From Rhynchopus sp. YZ270_cl-10 (Eukaryota; Euglenozoa; Diplonemea; Diplonemida; Diplonemidae), in NCBI GenBank assembly GCA_964035575.1, contig OZ037923.1:1116001-1180000 (forward strand): 64,000 nt of DNA, written 5' to 3'. The notes below the pieces were generated by a model. It was not told the DNA's origin. It searched no databases and saw only the letters and a list, made by a program, of their open reading frames with translations. Made by a program: the position numbers and the translations under genes. Below, piece by piece: positions 1 to 10,465 of this stretch; position 1 is the stretch's first letter, and each line of letters begins with the position of its first letter.

Positions 1-339
1 GGAGACTGGGGGGGGGTTACTGCTAGGTGGGTGGGTGGGTGGCCGGAACAGCAACCTTTAAAAACTAGAAAACACAAGTGTTTTCTAGAATTTCGAACAC
101 TGAGGTGGGTCTTTGGGCACCAAAAAATGCAAATAAATGCAAAAATCGGGTGTTTTGACCATCTGTGGTTACACAAAACACACTTCTGTGTACAAGCCTA
201 CACCAATACAGTGGTAATACAAGGCGATTTTTGACCAAAAAAAAAATTTTTTTTTCGCCCAAAATCGGGCGTGGTACGTCATAAAATGGCCCAAAAAATC
301 CAAGGAAAACCTTCGATTGGGCAAATTATGAAAAAAATT
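1..339. repeat. Repetitive left edge of the window
   Basis: No gene is visible. The segment begins in a G-rich stretch like the ones that precede the hairpins at 8,569 and 9,715. It then carries a hairpin (65-88) and about 230 bp (105-335) that recur, with a few percent difference, at 3,050-3,282 inside the 2,487-4,157 transposon. Short ORFs here are low-complexity A/T frames. It is probably the end of another composite element cut by the window edge. Confidence 0.6.
65..88 (+). repeat. Type A terminal hairpin
   Basis: Perfect inverted repeat with 11-bp arms (CTAGAAAACAC) around a 2-nt centre, followed by aattt. Identical copies lie at 8,569-8,592 and 9,715-9,738, and in reverse at 340-363. 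It marks the 3' end of one subtype of the satellite-bearing elements. Confidence 0.8.
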
Positions 340-363
340 CTAGAAAACACTTGTGTTTTCTAG
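340..363 (-). repeat. Type A terminal hairpin, reverse orientation
   Basis: Reverse-oriented copy of the 11-bp-arm hairpin. Reading on the minus strand it is followed by aattt, as in the plus-strand copies. It marks the minus-strand 3' end of the first satellite element (340-2,450). Confidence 0.8.
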
Positions 364-754
364 TTTTTAACCCCCTGCGCGTGGTTTAAAAAACTCCCCC
401 TAAGGCACCCCCCCCTCCCTGGTGGATCCGACCAAAATCGACCAAAAATCGGTTTTTTTTTCAGGGTGTAGAAGCTTCGCCCAGCTCAAAAAACTGTTTC
501 TTTGGAAAGATCGGACACTTTTTGGGGGGTGTATAGGCTCAGCGAAACGTTAAACCGTTAGAGACCCTGACACCAGGGTGTCACGAGTACCCCTTTTATA
601 CACGTGTTTCTTAAGGGTACTGCAGGGTTCTACAGGCAAAACAGGCGTTTTGGCCGAAAACCCGGTTTTTCAGGCAGGTGACCGGTTTTGCGGCTTGGGA
701 AACGTGCCAGCGAGCTGTGAGAACCATGCATGGCCACACACGGCACGAGTTGTA

Positions 755-777
755 GCAGCCCACCGAAGGTGGGCTGC
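755..777 (-). repeat. GC-rich internal hairpin of the satellite element
   Basis: Two 10-bp arms (GCAGCCCACC and its complement) around 3 nt. Conserved at 8,152-8,174 and 9,305-9,327; the copy near 6,345 in element 2 has a shortened arm. Confidence 0.75.
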
Positions 778-964
778 GTTTGGTTACCACACGATGCGGT
801 TAACGCGTGTATCGCATATGCAGAGCGTTGTGTGTATCGTATACGAAGATCGTTGTGTGTAACACACGTGTAGACCGTTCCGTTATCACAACCACACGAG
901 CCAGCGAAGTGTCACAGCGGCGCAGGTGTTGCGTTAACGCGATGGCGTTAAATCCGTAGCATGC

Positions 965-2375
965 TTTCGTACAGATCGCTACGTACGCATCGGTTGCGTT
1001 GCGTTCGTTGCATACAGATCGCTACGTACGCATCGGTTGCGTTGCGTTGCATGCGTTGCGTTCGTTGCATACAGATCGCTACGTATGCATCGGTTGCGTT
1101 GCGTTGTATGCGTTGCGTTCGTTGCATACAGATCGCTACGTACGCATCGGTTGCGTTGCGTTGCATGCGTTGCGTTCGTTGCATACAGATCGCTACGTAT
1201 GCATCGGTTGCGTTGCGTTGTATGCGTTGCGTTCGTTGCATACAGATCGCTACGTACGCATCGGTTGCGTTGCGTTGCATGCGTTGCGTTCGTTGCATAC
1301 AGATCGCTACGTATGCATCGGTTGCGTTGCGTTGTATGCGTTGCGTTGGTTGCGTTGTGTTCGTTGCATACAGATCGTATCGTACACATCGGTTGCGTTG
1401 CGTTGCATGCGTTGCGTTCGTTGCATACAGATCGCTACGTACGCATCGGTTGCGTTGCGTTGCATGCGTTGCGTTCGTTGCATACAGATCGCTACGTACG
1501 CATCGGTTGCGTTTCGTTGTATGCGTTGCGTTGGTTGCGTTGTGTTCGTTGCATACAGATCGTATCGTACACATCGGTTGCGTTGCGTTGCATGCGTTGC
1601 GTTCGTTGCATACAGATCGCTACGTACGCATCGGTTGCGTTGCGTTGCATGCGTTGCGTTCGTTGCATACAGATCGCTACGTACGCATCGGTTGCGTTTC
1701 GTTGTATGCGTTGCGTTGGTTGCGTTGTGTTCGTTGCATACAGATCGTATCGTACACATCGGTTGCGTTGCGTTGCATGCGTTGCGTTCGTTGCATACAG
1801 ATCGCTACGTACGCATCGGTTGCGTTGCGTTGTATGCGTTGCGTTCGTTGCATACAGATCGCTACGTACGCATCGGTTGCGTTGCGTTGTATGCGTTGCG
1901 TTCGTTGCATACAGATCGCTACGTATGCATCGGTTGCGTTGCGTTGCATGCGTTGCGTTGGTTGCATACAGATCGCTACGTACGCATCGGTTGCGTTTCG
2001 TTGGATGCGTTGCGTTCGTTGCATACAGATCGCTACGTATGCATCGGTTGCGTTGCGTTGCATGCGTTGCGTTGGTTGCATACAGATCGCTACGTACGCA
2101 TCGGTTGCGTTGCGTTGCATGCGTTGTGTTCGTTACATACAGATCGTAACGTACACATCGGTTGCGTTGCGTTCGTTGCATACAGATCGCTACGTATGCA
2201 TCGGTTGCGTTGCGTTGTATGCGTTGCGTTGGTTGCATACAGATCGCTACGTACGCATCGGTTGCGTTGCGTTGCATGCGTTGTGTTCGTTGCATACAGA
2301 TCGTATCGTACACATCGCTTGCGTTGCGTTGCATGCGTTGCGTTCGTTGCATACAGATCGTATCGTATACGTAGA
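965..2375 (+). repeat. 57-bp satellite array 1
   Basis: About 25 copies of a 57-bp unit built from gcatacagatcg, a variable ctacg/tatcg/taacg core, catcggttgcg, and a run of gttgcg-type pentamers. The first part (about 1,020-1,320) alternates tacgc and tatgc variants, giving a 114-bp higher-order unit. A longer variant unit recurs about every 185 bp (near 1,351, 1,536 and 1,721). Because 57 is 19 codons and the unit lacks stops, several frames stay open on both strands; those long ORFs are artefacts. Confidence 0.95.
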
Positions 2376-3049
2376 GCGTTACGTGCAAACCATACACATA
2401 CCGTTTGACACACCAGCCAGCGAAGTGTTTTCAAGACCGTCAACTCAAATTCCAGCTATATTTGCCCGAAGCTATATATTTTGCAGCAAGGCTACCAATC
2501 CGACTTGAACCGACCCGGCCGGTTGGGTATGGTTTTGGGTAGGGTGGCGGGTCGGTTTGGGTCGGTTTGGGTCGGTTTTTGGGTCGGTTTGGGTCGGTTT
2601 CAGACCCAAATTTTTTTTTTTCGACAACTACTTTTTGGGCCAAAAAAAAAAAAAATTTTTTTTTTTTTCCGGCCTGAGATTGGGTCCTGGGGCACCGAAA
2701 AATGCAAAAAAAAGGCAAAATTTTGATGTTTTGACGATCTGGGGTTATACCATATGCACTGCTACAGGGGCCCACAATTTGGACTTTTCCTTAGCAAATT
2801 CCTTCACAAAAATTTTTTTTTTCGATTTTGGCAAAGGCAAATCTCAGGCAAAAAAAATTCACCCCTGATAGTGGGTCCTTGGGTGTCCAAAGATGCAAAA
2901 AACACCAAAATTTTGATGTTTTGACCATCTAGAATTTATTCCACGGCCATTTTGTGTGTATACTGTACGTTCAGTATGGCCAGCGCCTTAGCAAAAAATC
3001 AAAAAATCACAAAAAAAAAAATTTTTTTTTCGGGAAAATTTTGACCACT

Positions 3050-3282
3050 GAGGTGGGTCTTTGGGCACCAAAAAACGCAAAAAAATGCAAAAATCGGGTG
3101 TTTTGACCATCTGTGGTTACACAAAACACACTTCTGTGTACAAGCCTACACCAATACAGTGGTTATACAAGGCGATTTTTGACCAAAAAAAAAATTTTTT
3201 TTTCGACCAAAATCGGGCGTGGTACCCCATAAAATGACCCAAAAAATCCAATGAAAACCTTCGATTGGGCAAATCATGAAAA
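3050..3282. repeat. Copy of the 105-335 repeat block
   Basis: About 230 bp matching positions 105-335 in direct orientation with scattered substitutions. It shares the gtgttttgaccatctgtgg segment and the same long A-run/T-run junction. It indicates that another copy of the same transposon family lies at the left edge. Confidence 0.75.
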
Positions 3283-3732
3283 AAATTTTTAAGTCAAATT
3301 TTCAACCAAAATACGGTCATTTGTTCACACCCTGATTCTACGTCATGCTAGCTTCCTGTGCAGAACTCCAGCAATTCACCAATGCCGGCATCTATCTTTC
3401 CATCATCACCATTGGACTTCGTGTGTTACCAACGTACTCCAGAAATGACGTGCTGTCACACTCCAACCAGAGTATCAAACCCGTACGAACATAACGAAGA
3501 TGCACGAGCCCACCCAAACGCAGAGGGTCTCGCCGAAGGCGGACCAGCTAGCCCAAGCCGGACGAGCGTGCCTCATAAAGCCCACCAGCTCCAGTCTGAC
3601 GGGGAACTTCCAGCCTCTCAGCCCAGAGGAAGAACCTGGCCACCGGAGGGCCCTAACGGCCCGACGAGTAGGCGCCCCATAGGGCGCTGGGGCCAAGGGA
3701 CTTAAGTCGCCCTAACGGCGACTTAAACGGAA

Positions 3733-3928
3733 CGAGGCCACAGCGACCGTGGAAGGGGCTAGCTTTCGATGGCGAAAATTTCGCTAAGTACCCGAAAAAT
3801 CCCTAAGGAAAAAGTTGGAAAAAAAGTGTCTCAAAATTGACATCTATTTTTTGACCTTTTTTGCTGGGTAGGTTTGGGTCGGCCGACCCGACCCTACTGA
3901 GTCGGTTTAAGTCGGATTGGTAGCCTTG
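3733..3928. repeat. 196-bp direct repeat, copy 1
   Basis: Appears identical to 3,962-4,157 by eye, with a 33-bp gap between (229-bp period). Each copy ends in the transposon's right terminal sequence (ggattggtagccttg), so the right end of the element has been duplicated. Confidence 0.9.
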
Positions 3929-3961
3929 GGAATTAGACCCATATTTGCTGGGTAAACGTCC

Positions 3962-4157
3962 CGAGGCCACAGCGACCGTGGAAGGGGCTAGCTTTCGATG
4001 GCGAAAATTTCGCTAAGTACCCGAAAAATCCCTAAGGAAAAAGTTGGAAAAAAAGTGTCTCAAAATTGACATCTATTTTTTGACCTTTTTTGCTGGGTAG
4101 GTTTGGGTCGGCCGACCCGACCCTACTGAGTCGGTTTAAGTCGGATTGGTAGCCTTG
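3962..4157. repeat. 196-bp direct repeat, copy 2
   Basis: Second copy of the 3,733-3,928 repeat. It forms the actual right terminus of the TIR transposon, next to the tttgcag target duplication. Confidence 0.9.
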
Positions 4158-4197
4158 TTTGCAGCCTATTTGAAGACCGTTGACAGACGAGCTAGCT

Positions 4198-5019
4198 AAG
4201 TGTTTTCAAGACCGTCAACTCAAATCGCCGCTGGGGTGTAGGGGTAGTTTAGTGCCTAGCCCAGCGTGGTTAAATGGGGCCATGAACCCCCGACCAAAAA
4301 AAAGGGGTCGTTTTGGCTAAGGTAAATAAGAGGTAAAGAATGCCCAAATTCCGAAAATGCGTAAAATCGGCGAACAGCCTCCAAAACCTGGAAAAGTGGT
4401 ACGAATGGCCTCATACTGGCCCGGAAACGACACACTGCGGTTACAGCGCTCAGGAGGCCGTTTTTGGACCACCTAACTCGAAACCCGATTTTTTGGTCGC
4501 AAACCGCCTAGTACTTTTTTGCTGTAAAAACGTGTAAAAAAAAAAGCACCTGTTTAGGCGGGTTTTTGGGCCAGAAACCGGTTTTTAGGGCCCATACGCG
4601 TGCATGCGGCGTGCGAAACGCATCTAGGGGGTGTTTTGACCATATATGGGTCATATACAGAGGTGCACACGTGCCTTTGCAGTACCACGTTTTTACACGT
4701 AAAAACGGCAAAGGCGTTTGTGGTCAAAAACCACACAGAAACCGGTTTTTAGGAGGCATACGCGTGCATGCGGTGTGCGAAACGCATCCAGGGAGTGTTT
4801 TGACCACATATGGGTCATACACAGTCGTGCACACGTGCCCTTTGCAGTGCCACGCAACCCATGTTTGTACACCAAAAAAACGGTAAAGGCGTTGGTGGGT
4901 AAAAACCACACAGAAACCCACACAGACTGGTTTAGCCACGCAACTGGCGCGAGTCTGAGCACCCCACCGCAGCCAGGCTGGCTTTTGGAACCACTCGTTG
5001 CGTTCGTAACGTTGCGTTC
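4198..5019. repeat. Remnant 5' block and 164-bp tandem repeat left of array 2
   Basis: 4,198-4,225 repeats, in reverse orientation, the block that starts the satellite elements (matches 2,423-2,450). About 4,574-4,901 is a diverged tandem pair with a 164-bp period (aaccggtttttagg ... gtgcatgcgg ... gtgcacacgtgcc). Positions 4,990-5,010 match, in reverse complement, the 3' edge of array 5 near 10,465-10,480. No gene is supported; short ORFs here are chance. Confidence 0.6.
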
Positions 5020-6310
5020 CGAGTGTTACGTACGCATCGGTTGCGTTGGGTTGGATGCGTTGCGTTCGTTGCATACAGATCGTATCGTATGCATCGGTTG
5101 CGTTGCGTTGGATGCGTTGCGTTGTATGCGTTGCGTTCGTTGCATACAGATCGTATCGTATGCATCGGTTGCGTTGGGTTGGATGCGTTGCGTTCGTTGC
5201 ATACAGATCGTATCGTATGCATCGGTTGCGTTGCGTTGGATGCGTTGCGTTCGTTGCATACAGATCGTATCGTATGCATCGGTTGCGTTGCGTTGGATGC
5301 GTTGCGTTCGTTGCATACAGATCGTATCGTATGCATCGGTTGCGTTGCGTTGGATGCGTTGCGTTCGTTGCATACAGATCGTATCGTATGCATCGGTTGC
5401 GTTGGGTTGGATGCGTTGCGTTCGTTGCATACAGATCGTATCGTATGCATCGGTTGCGTTGGGTTGGATGCGTTGCGTTCGTTGCATACAGATCGTATCG
5501 TATGCATCGGTTGCGTTGCGTTGGATGCGTTGCGTTCGTTGCATACAGATCGTATCGTATGCATCGGTTGCGTTGCGTTGGATGCGTTGCGTTCGTTGCA
5601 TACAGATCGTATCGTATGCATCGGTTGCGTTGCGTTGGATGCGTTGCGTTCGTTGCATACAGATCGCTACGTGTGCATCGGTTGCGTTGCGTTGGATGCG
5701 TTGCGTTGTATGCGTTGCGTTCGTTGCATACAGATCGTATCGTATGCATCGGTTGCGTTGCGTTGGATGCGTTGCGTTGGATGCGTTGCGTTCGTTGCAT
5801 ACAGATCGTATCGTATGCATCGGTTGCGTTGCGTTGGATGCGTTGCGTTCGTTGCATACAGATCGTATCGTATGCATCGGTTGCGTTGCGTTGGATGCGT
5901 TGCGTTCGTTGCATACAGATCGTATCGTATGCATCGGTTGCGTTGCGTTGGATGCGTTGCGTTCGTTGCATACAGATCGTATCGTATGCATCGGTTGCGT
6001 TGCGTTGGATGCGTTGCGTTCGTTGCATACAGATCGCTACGTGTGCATCGGTTGCGTTGCGTTGGATGCGTTGCGTTGTATGCGTTGCGTTCGTTGCATA
6101 CAGATCGTATCGTATGCATCGGTTGCGTTGCGTTGGATGCGTTGCGTTCGTTGCATACAGATCGTATCGTATGCATCGGTTGCGTTGCGTTGGATGCGTT
6201 GCGTTGGATGCGTTGCGTTCGTTGCATACAGATCGCTACGTGCGCATCGGTTGCGTTGCGTTCGTTGTTTTCAGATCGTTTCGTATGCATCGGTTGCATG
6301 CGTTGCGTTG
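5020..6310 (+). repeat. 57-bp satellite array 2
   Basis: About 22 copies of the same 57-bp unit as array 1 and in the same orientation. It is dominated by a more homogeneous variant (cgtatcgtatgcatcgg and ttggatgcg), with occasional 11-bp additions. The homogeneity suggests a recent local expansion. It generates several spurious long ORFs on both strands. Confidence 0.95.
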
Positions 6311-6769
6311 CACGCGTTAACCGCATCGTGTGGTTGCCAAACGCAGCCCTTCGGTGGGCTGCTGCAACTCGTGCCGTGTGGCTACCAAACGCACCCGTGT
6401 GTGGCTCGTGCATGGTTCTCACAGCTCGCTGGCACGTTTCCCAATCCGGAAACCCGGTTACCTGCCTGAAAAACCGGGTTTTTGGCCAAAACGCCTGTTT
6501 TCCCTGCAGAATCCTGCAGAACCCTTAAGAAACACGTGTAAAAAAGGGGTACTCGCGACACCCTGGTTTCAGGGTCTGTCAGGGTTTGGAGGTCTTTCTC
6601 ATTTGCAAACCCTAAAAAAAACCTCCTATCTTCCCAAGAATCCACTTTTTTGACCTCTTTGGACGTTTAGAGACCTGAAAAAAAATGGCCGAAACCCACC
6701 CCGGGGGGGGGGGGCGGGGGGGGTGCCTTAGAGGGGGTGGGTGGGTGGGGTGATCAGCAACCTTAAAGA

Positions 6770-6790
6770 CCTTAACACCGAGTGTTAAGG
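6770..6790 (+). repeat. Type B terminal hairpin
   Basis: Perfect 9-bp arms (ccttaacac) around 3 nt, followed by aaattt. A second copy lies at 10,844-10,864. It ends elements that carry the second flank subtype. Confidence 0.8.
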
Positions 6791-6879
6791 AAATTTGAGT
6801 TGACGGTCTTGAAAACACTTCGCTGGCTGGTGTGTCAAACGGTATGTGTATGGTTTGCACGTAACGCTCTACGTATACG

Positions 6880-7990
6880 ATACGATCTGTATGCAACGAA
6901 CGCAACGCAACGAACGCAACCGATGTGTACGTTACGATCTGTATGTAACGAACGCAACGCAACGAACGCAACGCAACGCATGCAACGCAACGCATGCAAC
7001 GCAACGCATGCAACGCAACGCATGCAACGCAACGCAACCGATGTGTACGATACGATCTGTATGTAACGAACACAACGCAACGAACGCAACGCAACCAACG
7101 CAACGCATACAACGCAACGCAACCGATGTGTACGTAGCGATCTGTATGCAACGAACGCAACGTAACCAACGCAACGCAACCGATGCGTACGTTACGATCT
7201 GTATGCAACGAACGCAACGTAACCAACGCAACGCAACCGATGCGTACGATGCGATCTGTATGCAACGAACGCAACGCATGCAACGCAACGCATGCAACAA
7301 ACGCAACCGATGCATACGTAGCGATCTGTATGCAACGAACGCAACGCATACAACGCAACGCAACCGATGTGTACGATACGATCTGTATGTAACGAACACA
7401 ACGCAACGAACGCAACGCAACCAACGCAACGCATACAACGCAACGCAACCGATGTGTACGTAGCGATCTGTATGCAACGAACGCAACGTAACCAACGCAA
7501 CGCAACCGATGCGTACGTTACGATCTGTATGCAACGAACGCAACGTAACCAACGCAACGCAACCGATGCGTACGATGCGATCTGTATGCAACGAACGCAA
7601 CGCAACCGATGTGTACGTAGCGATCTGTATGCAACGAACGCAACGCAACGGATGTGTACGTTACGATCTGTATGCAACGAACGCAACGCAACCGATGTGT
7701 ACGATACGATCTGTATGTAACGAACACAACGCAACGAACGCAACGCAACCAACGCAACGCATACAACGCAACGCAACCGATGTGGACGTAGCGATCTGTA
7801 TGCAACGAACGCAACGCATGCAACGCAACGCAACCGATGCATACGTAGCGATCTGTATGCAACGAACGCAACGCATGCAACGCAACGCATGCAACAAACG
7901 CAACCGATGCATACGTAGCGATCTGTATGCAACGAACGCAACGCATACAACGCAACGCAACCGATGTGTACGTAGCGATCTGTACGAAAG
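6880..7990 (-). repeat. 57-bp satellite array 3 (reverse orientation)
   Basis: Reverse-complement copies of the array 1/2 unit (cgatctgtatgcaacgaacg ...), less regular. A higher-order unit of about 326-328 bp can be followed from gtgtacgatacg at 7,043 to 7,369 and 7,697. Confidence 0.93.
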
Positions 7991-8151
7991 CATGCTACGG
8001 GTTTAACGCCATCGCGTTAACGCAACACCTGCGCCGCTGTGACACTTCGCTGGCTCGTGTGGTTGTGATAACGGAACGGTCTACACGTGCGTTACGCACA
8101 ACGCTATGCATATGCGATACACGCGTTAACCGCATCGTGTGGTTACCAAAC

Positions 8152-8174
8152 GCAGCCCACCTTCGGTGGGCTGC
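8152..8174 (+). repeat. GC-rich internal hairpin of element 3
   Basis: 10-bp stem with a TTC loop; same as 755-777 (reverse) and 9,305-9,327. Confidence 0.75.
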
Positions 8175-8568
8175 TGCAACTCGTGCCGTGTGTGGCCCAT
8201 GCATGGTTCTCACAGCTCGCTGACACGTTTCCCAAGCCGCAAAACCGGTCACCTGCCTGAAAAACCGGGTTTTTGGCCAAAACGCCTGTTTTGCCTGTAG
8301 AACCCTGTAGAAGCCTTAAGAAACACGTGTATAAAAGGGGTACTCGTGACACCCTGGTGTCAGGGTCTCTAAGGGCTCCCAGCCTCGCTGAGCCTATACA
8401 CCCCCCAAAAAGTGTCCGATCTTTCCAAAGAAAACGTTTTTTCGGCTGGGCGAAGCTTCTACACCCTCAAAAAAAAACCGGTTTTTGGTCGTATCCAGCA
8501 GGGGGGAGGGGGAGACTGAAGGGGGGGTTAGAGACTGAGGGAGTGGCCGGAACAGCAACCTTTAAAAA

Positions 8569-8592
8569 CTAGAAAACACAAGTGTTTTCTAG
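8569..8592 (+). repeat. Type A terminal hairpin
   Basis: 11-bp arms CTAGAAAACAC around aa; 3' end of element 3. The following aattt is immediately joined to the 5' block of element 4. Confidence 0.8.
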
Positions 8593-8724
8593 AATTTGAG
8601 TTGACGGTCTTGAAAACACTTCGCTGGCTGGTGTGTCAAACGGTATGTGTATGGTTTGCACGTAACGCTCTACGTATACGATACACAGAACGCTATGCAT
8701 ATGCGATACACGGTTCGTGTGCAG

Positions 8725-9115
8725 CGTAGGCAACGAACGCAACGCATACAACGCAACGCAACCGATGCGTACGTAGCGATCTGTATGCAACGAACGCAAC
8801 GCAACCGATGCGTACGTAGCGATCTGTATGCAACGATCTGTACACAACGAACGCAACGCAACCGATGTGGACGTAGCGATCTGTATGCAACGAACGCAAC
8901 GCATGCAACGCAACGCAACCGATGCATACGTAGCGATCTGTATGCAACGAACGCAACGCATGCAACGCAACGCAACCGATGTGTACGTAGCGATCTGTAT
9001 GCAACGAACGCAACGCATGCAACGCAACGCATGCAACGAACGCAACCGATGCATACGTAACGATCTGTACACAACGAACGCAACGCAACCTATGCGTACG
9101 TAGCGATCTGTACGA
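8725..9115 (-). repeat. 57-bp satellite array 4 (reverse orientation)
   Basis: Six to seven irregular units of the same satellite in reverse orientation. Confidence 0.9.
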
Positions 9116-9304
9116 AAGCATGCTACGGGTTTAACGCCATCGCGTTAACGCAACACCTGCGCCGCTGTGACACTTCGCTGGCTCGTGTGGTTGTGATAAC
9201 GGAACGGTCTACACGTGCGTTACACACTACGATCTTCGTATACGATACACACAACGCTATGCATATGCGATACACGCGTTAACCGCAACGTGTGGTTACC
9301 AAAC

Positions 9305-9327
9305 GCAGCCCACCTTCGGTGGGCTGC
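9305..9327 (+). repeat. GC-rich internal hairpin of element 4
   Basis: Same 10-bp stem and 3-nt loop as 8,152-8,174. Confidence 0.75.
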
Positions 9328-9714
9328 TGCAACTCGTGCCGTGTGTGGCCCATGCATGGTTCTCACAGCTCGCTGGCACGTTTCCCAAGCCGCAAAACCG
9401 GTCACCTGCCTGAAAAACCGGGTTTCTGGCCAAAACGCCTGTTTTGCCTGTAGAACCCTGTAGAAGCCTTAAGAAACACGTGTATAAAAGGGGTACTCGT
9501 GACACCCTGGTGTCAGGGTCTCTAAGGGGTCCCAGCTTCGCTGAGCCTCTACACCCCCCAAAAAGTGCCCGATCTTTCCAAAGAAACCGTTTTTTCGGCT
9601 GGGCGAAGCTTCTACACCCTCTAAAAAAAACCGGTTTTTGGTCGGATCCAGCAGGGGGGAGGGGGAGACTGGGTTAGAGACTGAGGGAGTGGCCGGAACA
9701 GCAACCTTTAAAAA

Positions 9715-9738
9715 CTAGAAAACACAAGTGTTTTCTAG
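9715..9738 (+). repeat. Type A terminal hairpin
   Basis: 11-bp arms CTAGAAAACAC; 3' end of element 4. Confidence 0.8.
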
Positions 9739-9785
9739 AATTTAGTTTTTTTTGGCAATCCTTAACACTCACTGGCTGGTGTGGT

Positions 9786-10465
9786 TGATAAACGCAACCG
9801 AACACAACGAAACGGATCCGCTCTATACGTTACGATCCGTATGCAACCAACGCATGCAACGCAACGCAACCGATGTATACGTAACGATCAGAACGCAACG
9901 AACGCAACGCATCCAACGCAACGCAACCGATGTGTACGTAGCGATCTGTATGCAACGAACGCAACGCAACCGATGTGTACGTTACGATCCGTATGCAACC
10001 AACGCATGCAACGCAACGCAACCGATGTGTACGTAACGATCAGAACGCAACGAACGCAACGCATCCAACGCAACGCAACCGATGTGTACGTAGCGATCTG
10101 TATGCAACGAACGCAACGCAACCGATGTGTACGTTACGATCCGTATGCAACCAACGCATGCAACGCAACGCAACCGATGTGTACGTAACGATCAGAACGC
10201 AACGAACGCAACGCATCCAACGCAACGCAACCGATGTGTACGTAGCGATCTGTATGCAACGAACGCAACGCAACCAACGCAACGCAACCGATGTGTACGT
10301 TACGATCTGTATGCAACGAACGCAACGCATGCAACGCAACGCAACCGCTCCGTACGTTGCGCTCTGTACGTAACGATCTCTACACAACGAACGCAACGCA
10401 TGCAACACAACGTAACCGGTGTGTACGTAGCTATGTGTACGCAACGAAGGCAACGCAACCAACGC
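9786..10465 (-). repeat. 57-bp satellite array 5 with 152-bp higher-order unit
   Basis: Reverse-orientation satellite. A 152-bp higher-order unit is clear from gttacgatcc at 9,829, 9,981 and 10,133, containing ctgtatgcaacg, ccgtatgcaacc and cagaacgcaacg variants. Confidence 0.93.

Larger units (their letters stand above)
340..2450 (-). mobile_element. Satellite-bearing element 1 (Helentron/HINE-like, inferred)
   Basis: Read on the minus strand it starts at about 2,450 with the block gagttgacggtcttgaaaac. It continues through the satellite array (965-2,375) and a conserved about 550-bp flank, and ends in the type A hairpin at 340-363. The same order occurs on the plus strand in 6,791-8,592 and 8,593-9,738. 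The flank includes a 10-bp-stem hairpin with a 3-nt loop at 755-777. No protein-coding capacity is seen. A 5' end, central minisatellite and terminal 3' hairpin is the layout known for Helentron-associated non-autonomous elements; the assignment is by structure only. Confidence 0.5.
2487..4157. mobile_element. Non-autonomous TIR DNA transposon with 7-bp TSD
   Basis: The ends are inverted repeats of about 31 bp (left end caaggctaccaatccgactt, right end its complement with two changes further in). They are flanked by the direct 7-bp repeat tttgcag at 2,480-2,486 and 4,158-4,164, as expected for a target-site duplication. The interior has 10-bp gggtcggttt repeats near 2,550-2,600, several diverged copies of an A/T-rich block (gggtc-tgggcacc-aaa-tgcaaa; near 2,680, 2,870 and 3,050), and a GC-richer stretch at 3,350-3,730. 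The right end is tandemly duplicated. I see no transposase. The superfamily is not clear from the ends alone. Confidence 0.75.
5020..6790 (+). mobile_element. Satellite-bearing element 2, hybrid orientation
   Basis: The right flank (6,310-6,790) runs in the same direction as elements 3-5 and ends in the type B hairpin. However, the satellite array in front of it is inverted relative to elements 3-5. The right flank (gggtctgtcagggtttgg ... ggacgtttagagacctg) matches element 5 near 10,650-10,760. It is either a rearranged element or a junction between two elements. Confidence 0.45.
6791..8592 (+). mobile_element. Satellite-bearing element 3
   Basis: Begins directly after the type B hairpin with gagttgacggtcttgaaaac, then acttcgctggctgg. 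It has an inverted satellite array (about 6,880-7,990), the conserved flank with the 8,152-8,174 hairpin, and ends with the type A hairpin at 8,569-8,592. The next element starts with the same 5' block, so the copies are head to tail. It has no coding capacity. HINE-like by layout only. Confidence 0.5.
8593..9738 (+). mobile_element. Satellite-bearing element 4
   Basis: Shortest complete copy (about 1.15 kb). It has the 5' block gagttgacggtcttgaaaac, a small array (about 8,725-9,115), a flank nearly identical to that of element 3, and the type A hairpin at 9,715-9,738. The high similarity to element 3 points to recent duplication or insertion. Confidence 0.5.

Noticed and set aside
965-2375. 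CRISPR-like array
   Set aside because: Units are contiguous and similar along their whole length with no unique spacers; the setting is eukaryotic.
961-2508. Long ORFs (up to about 580 codons) in several frames of the satellite arrays on both strands
   Set aside because: The 57-bp unit is a multiple of three and lacks stops in several frames, so open frames are automatic; products are pure low-complexity repeats with no conserved frame preference.
3358-3705. 115-codon frame in the GC-richer part of the TIR transposon
   Set aside because: It opens with GTG, has no recognisable domain, and shows repetitive hairpin-forming DNA (ggcgact and its complement) at its end.
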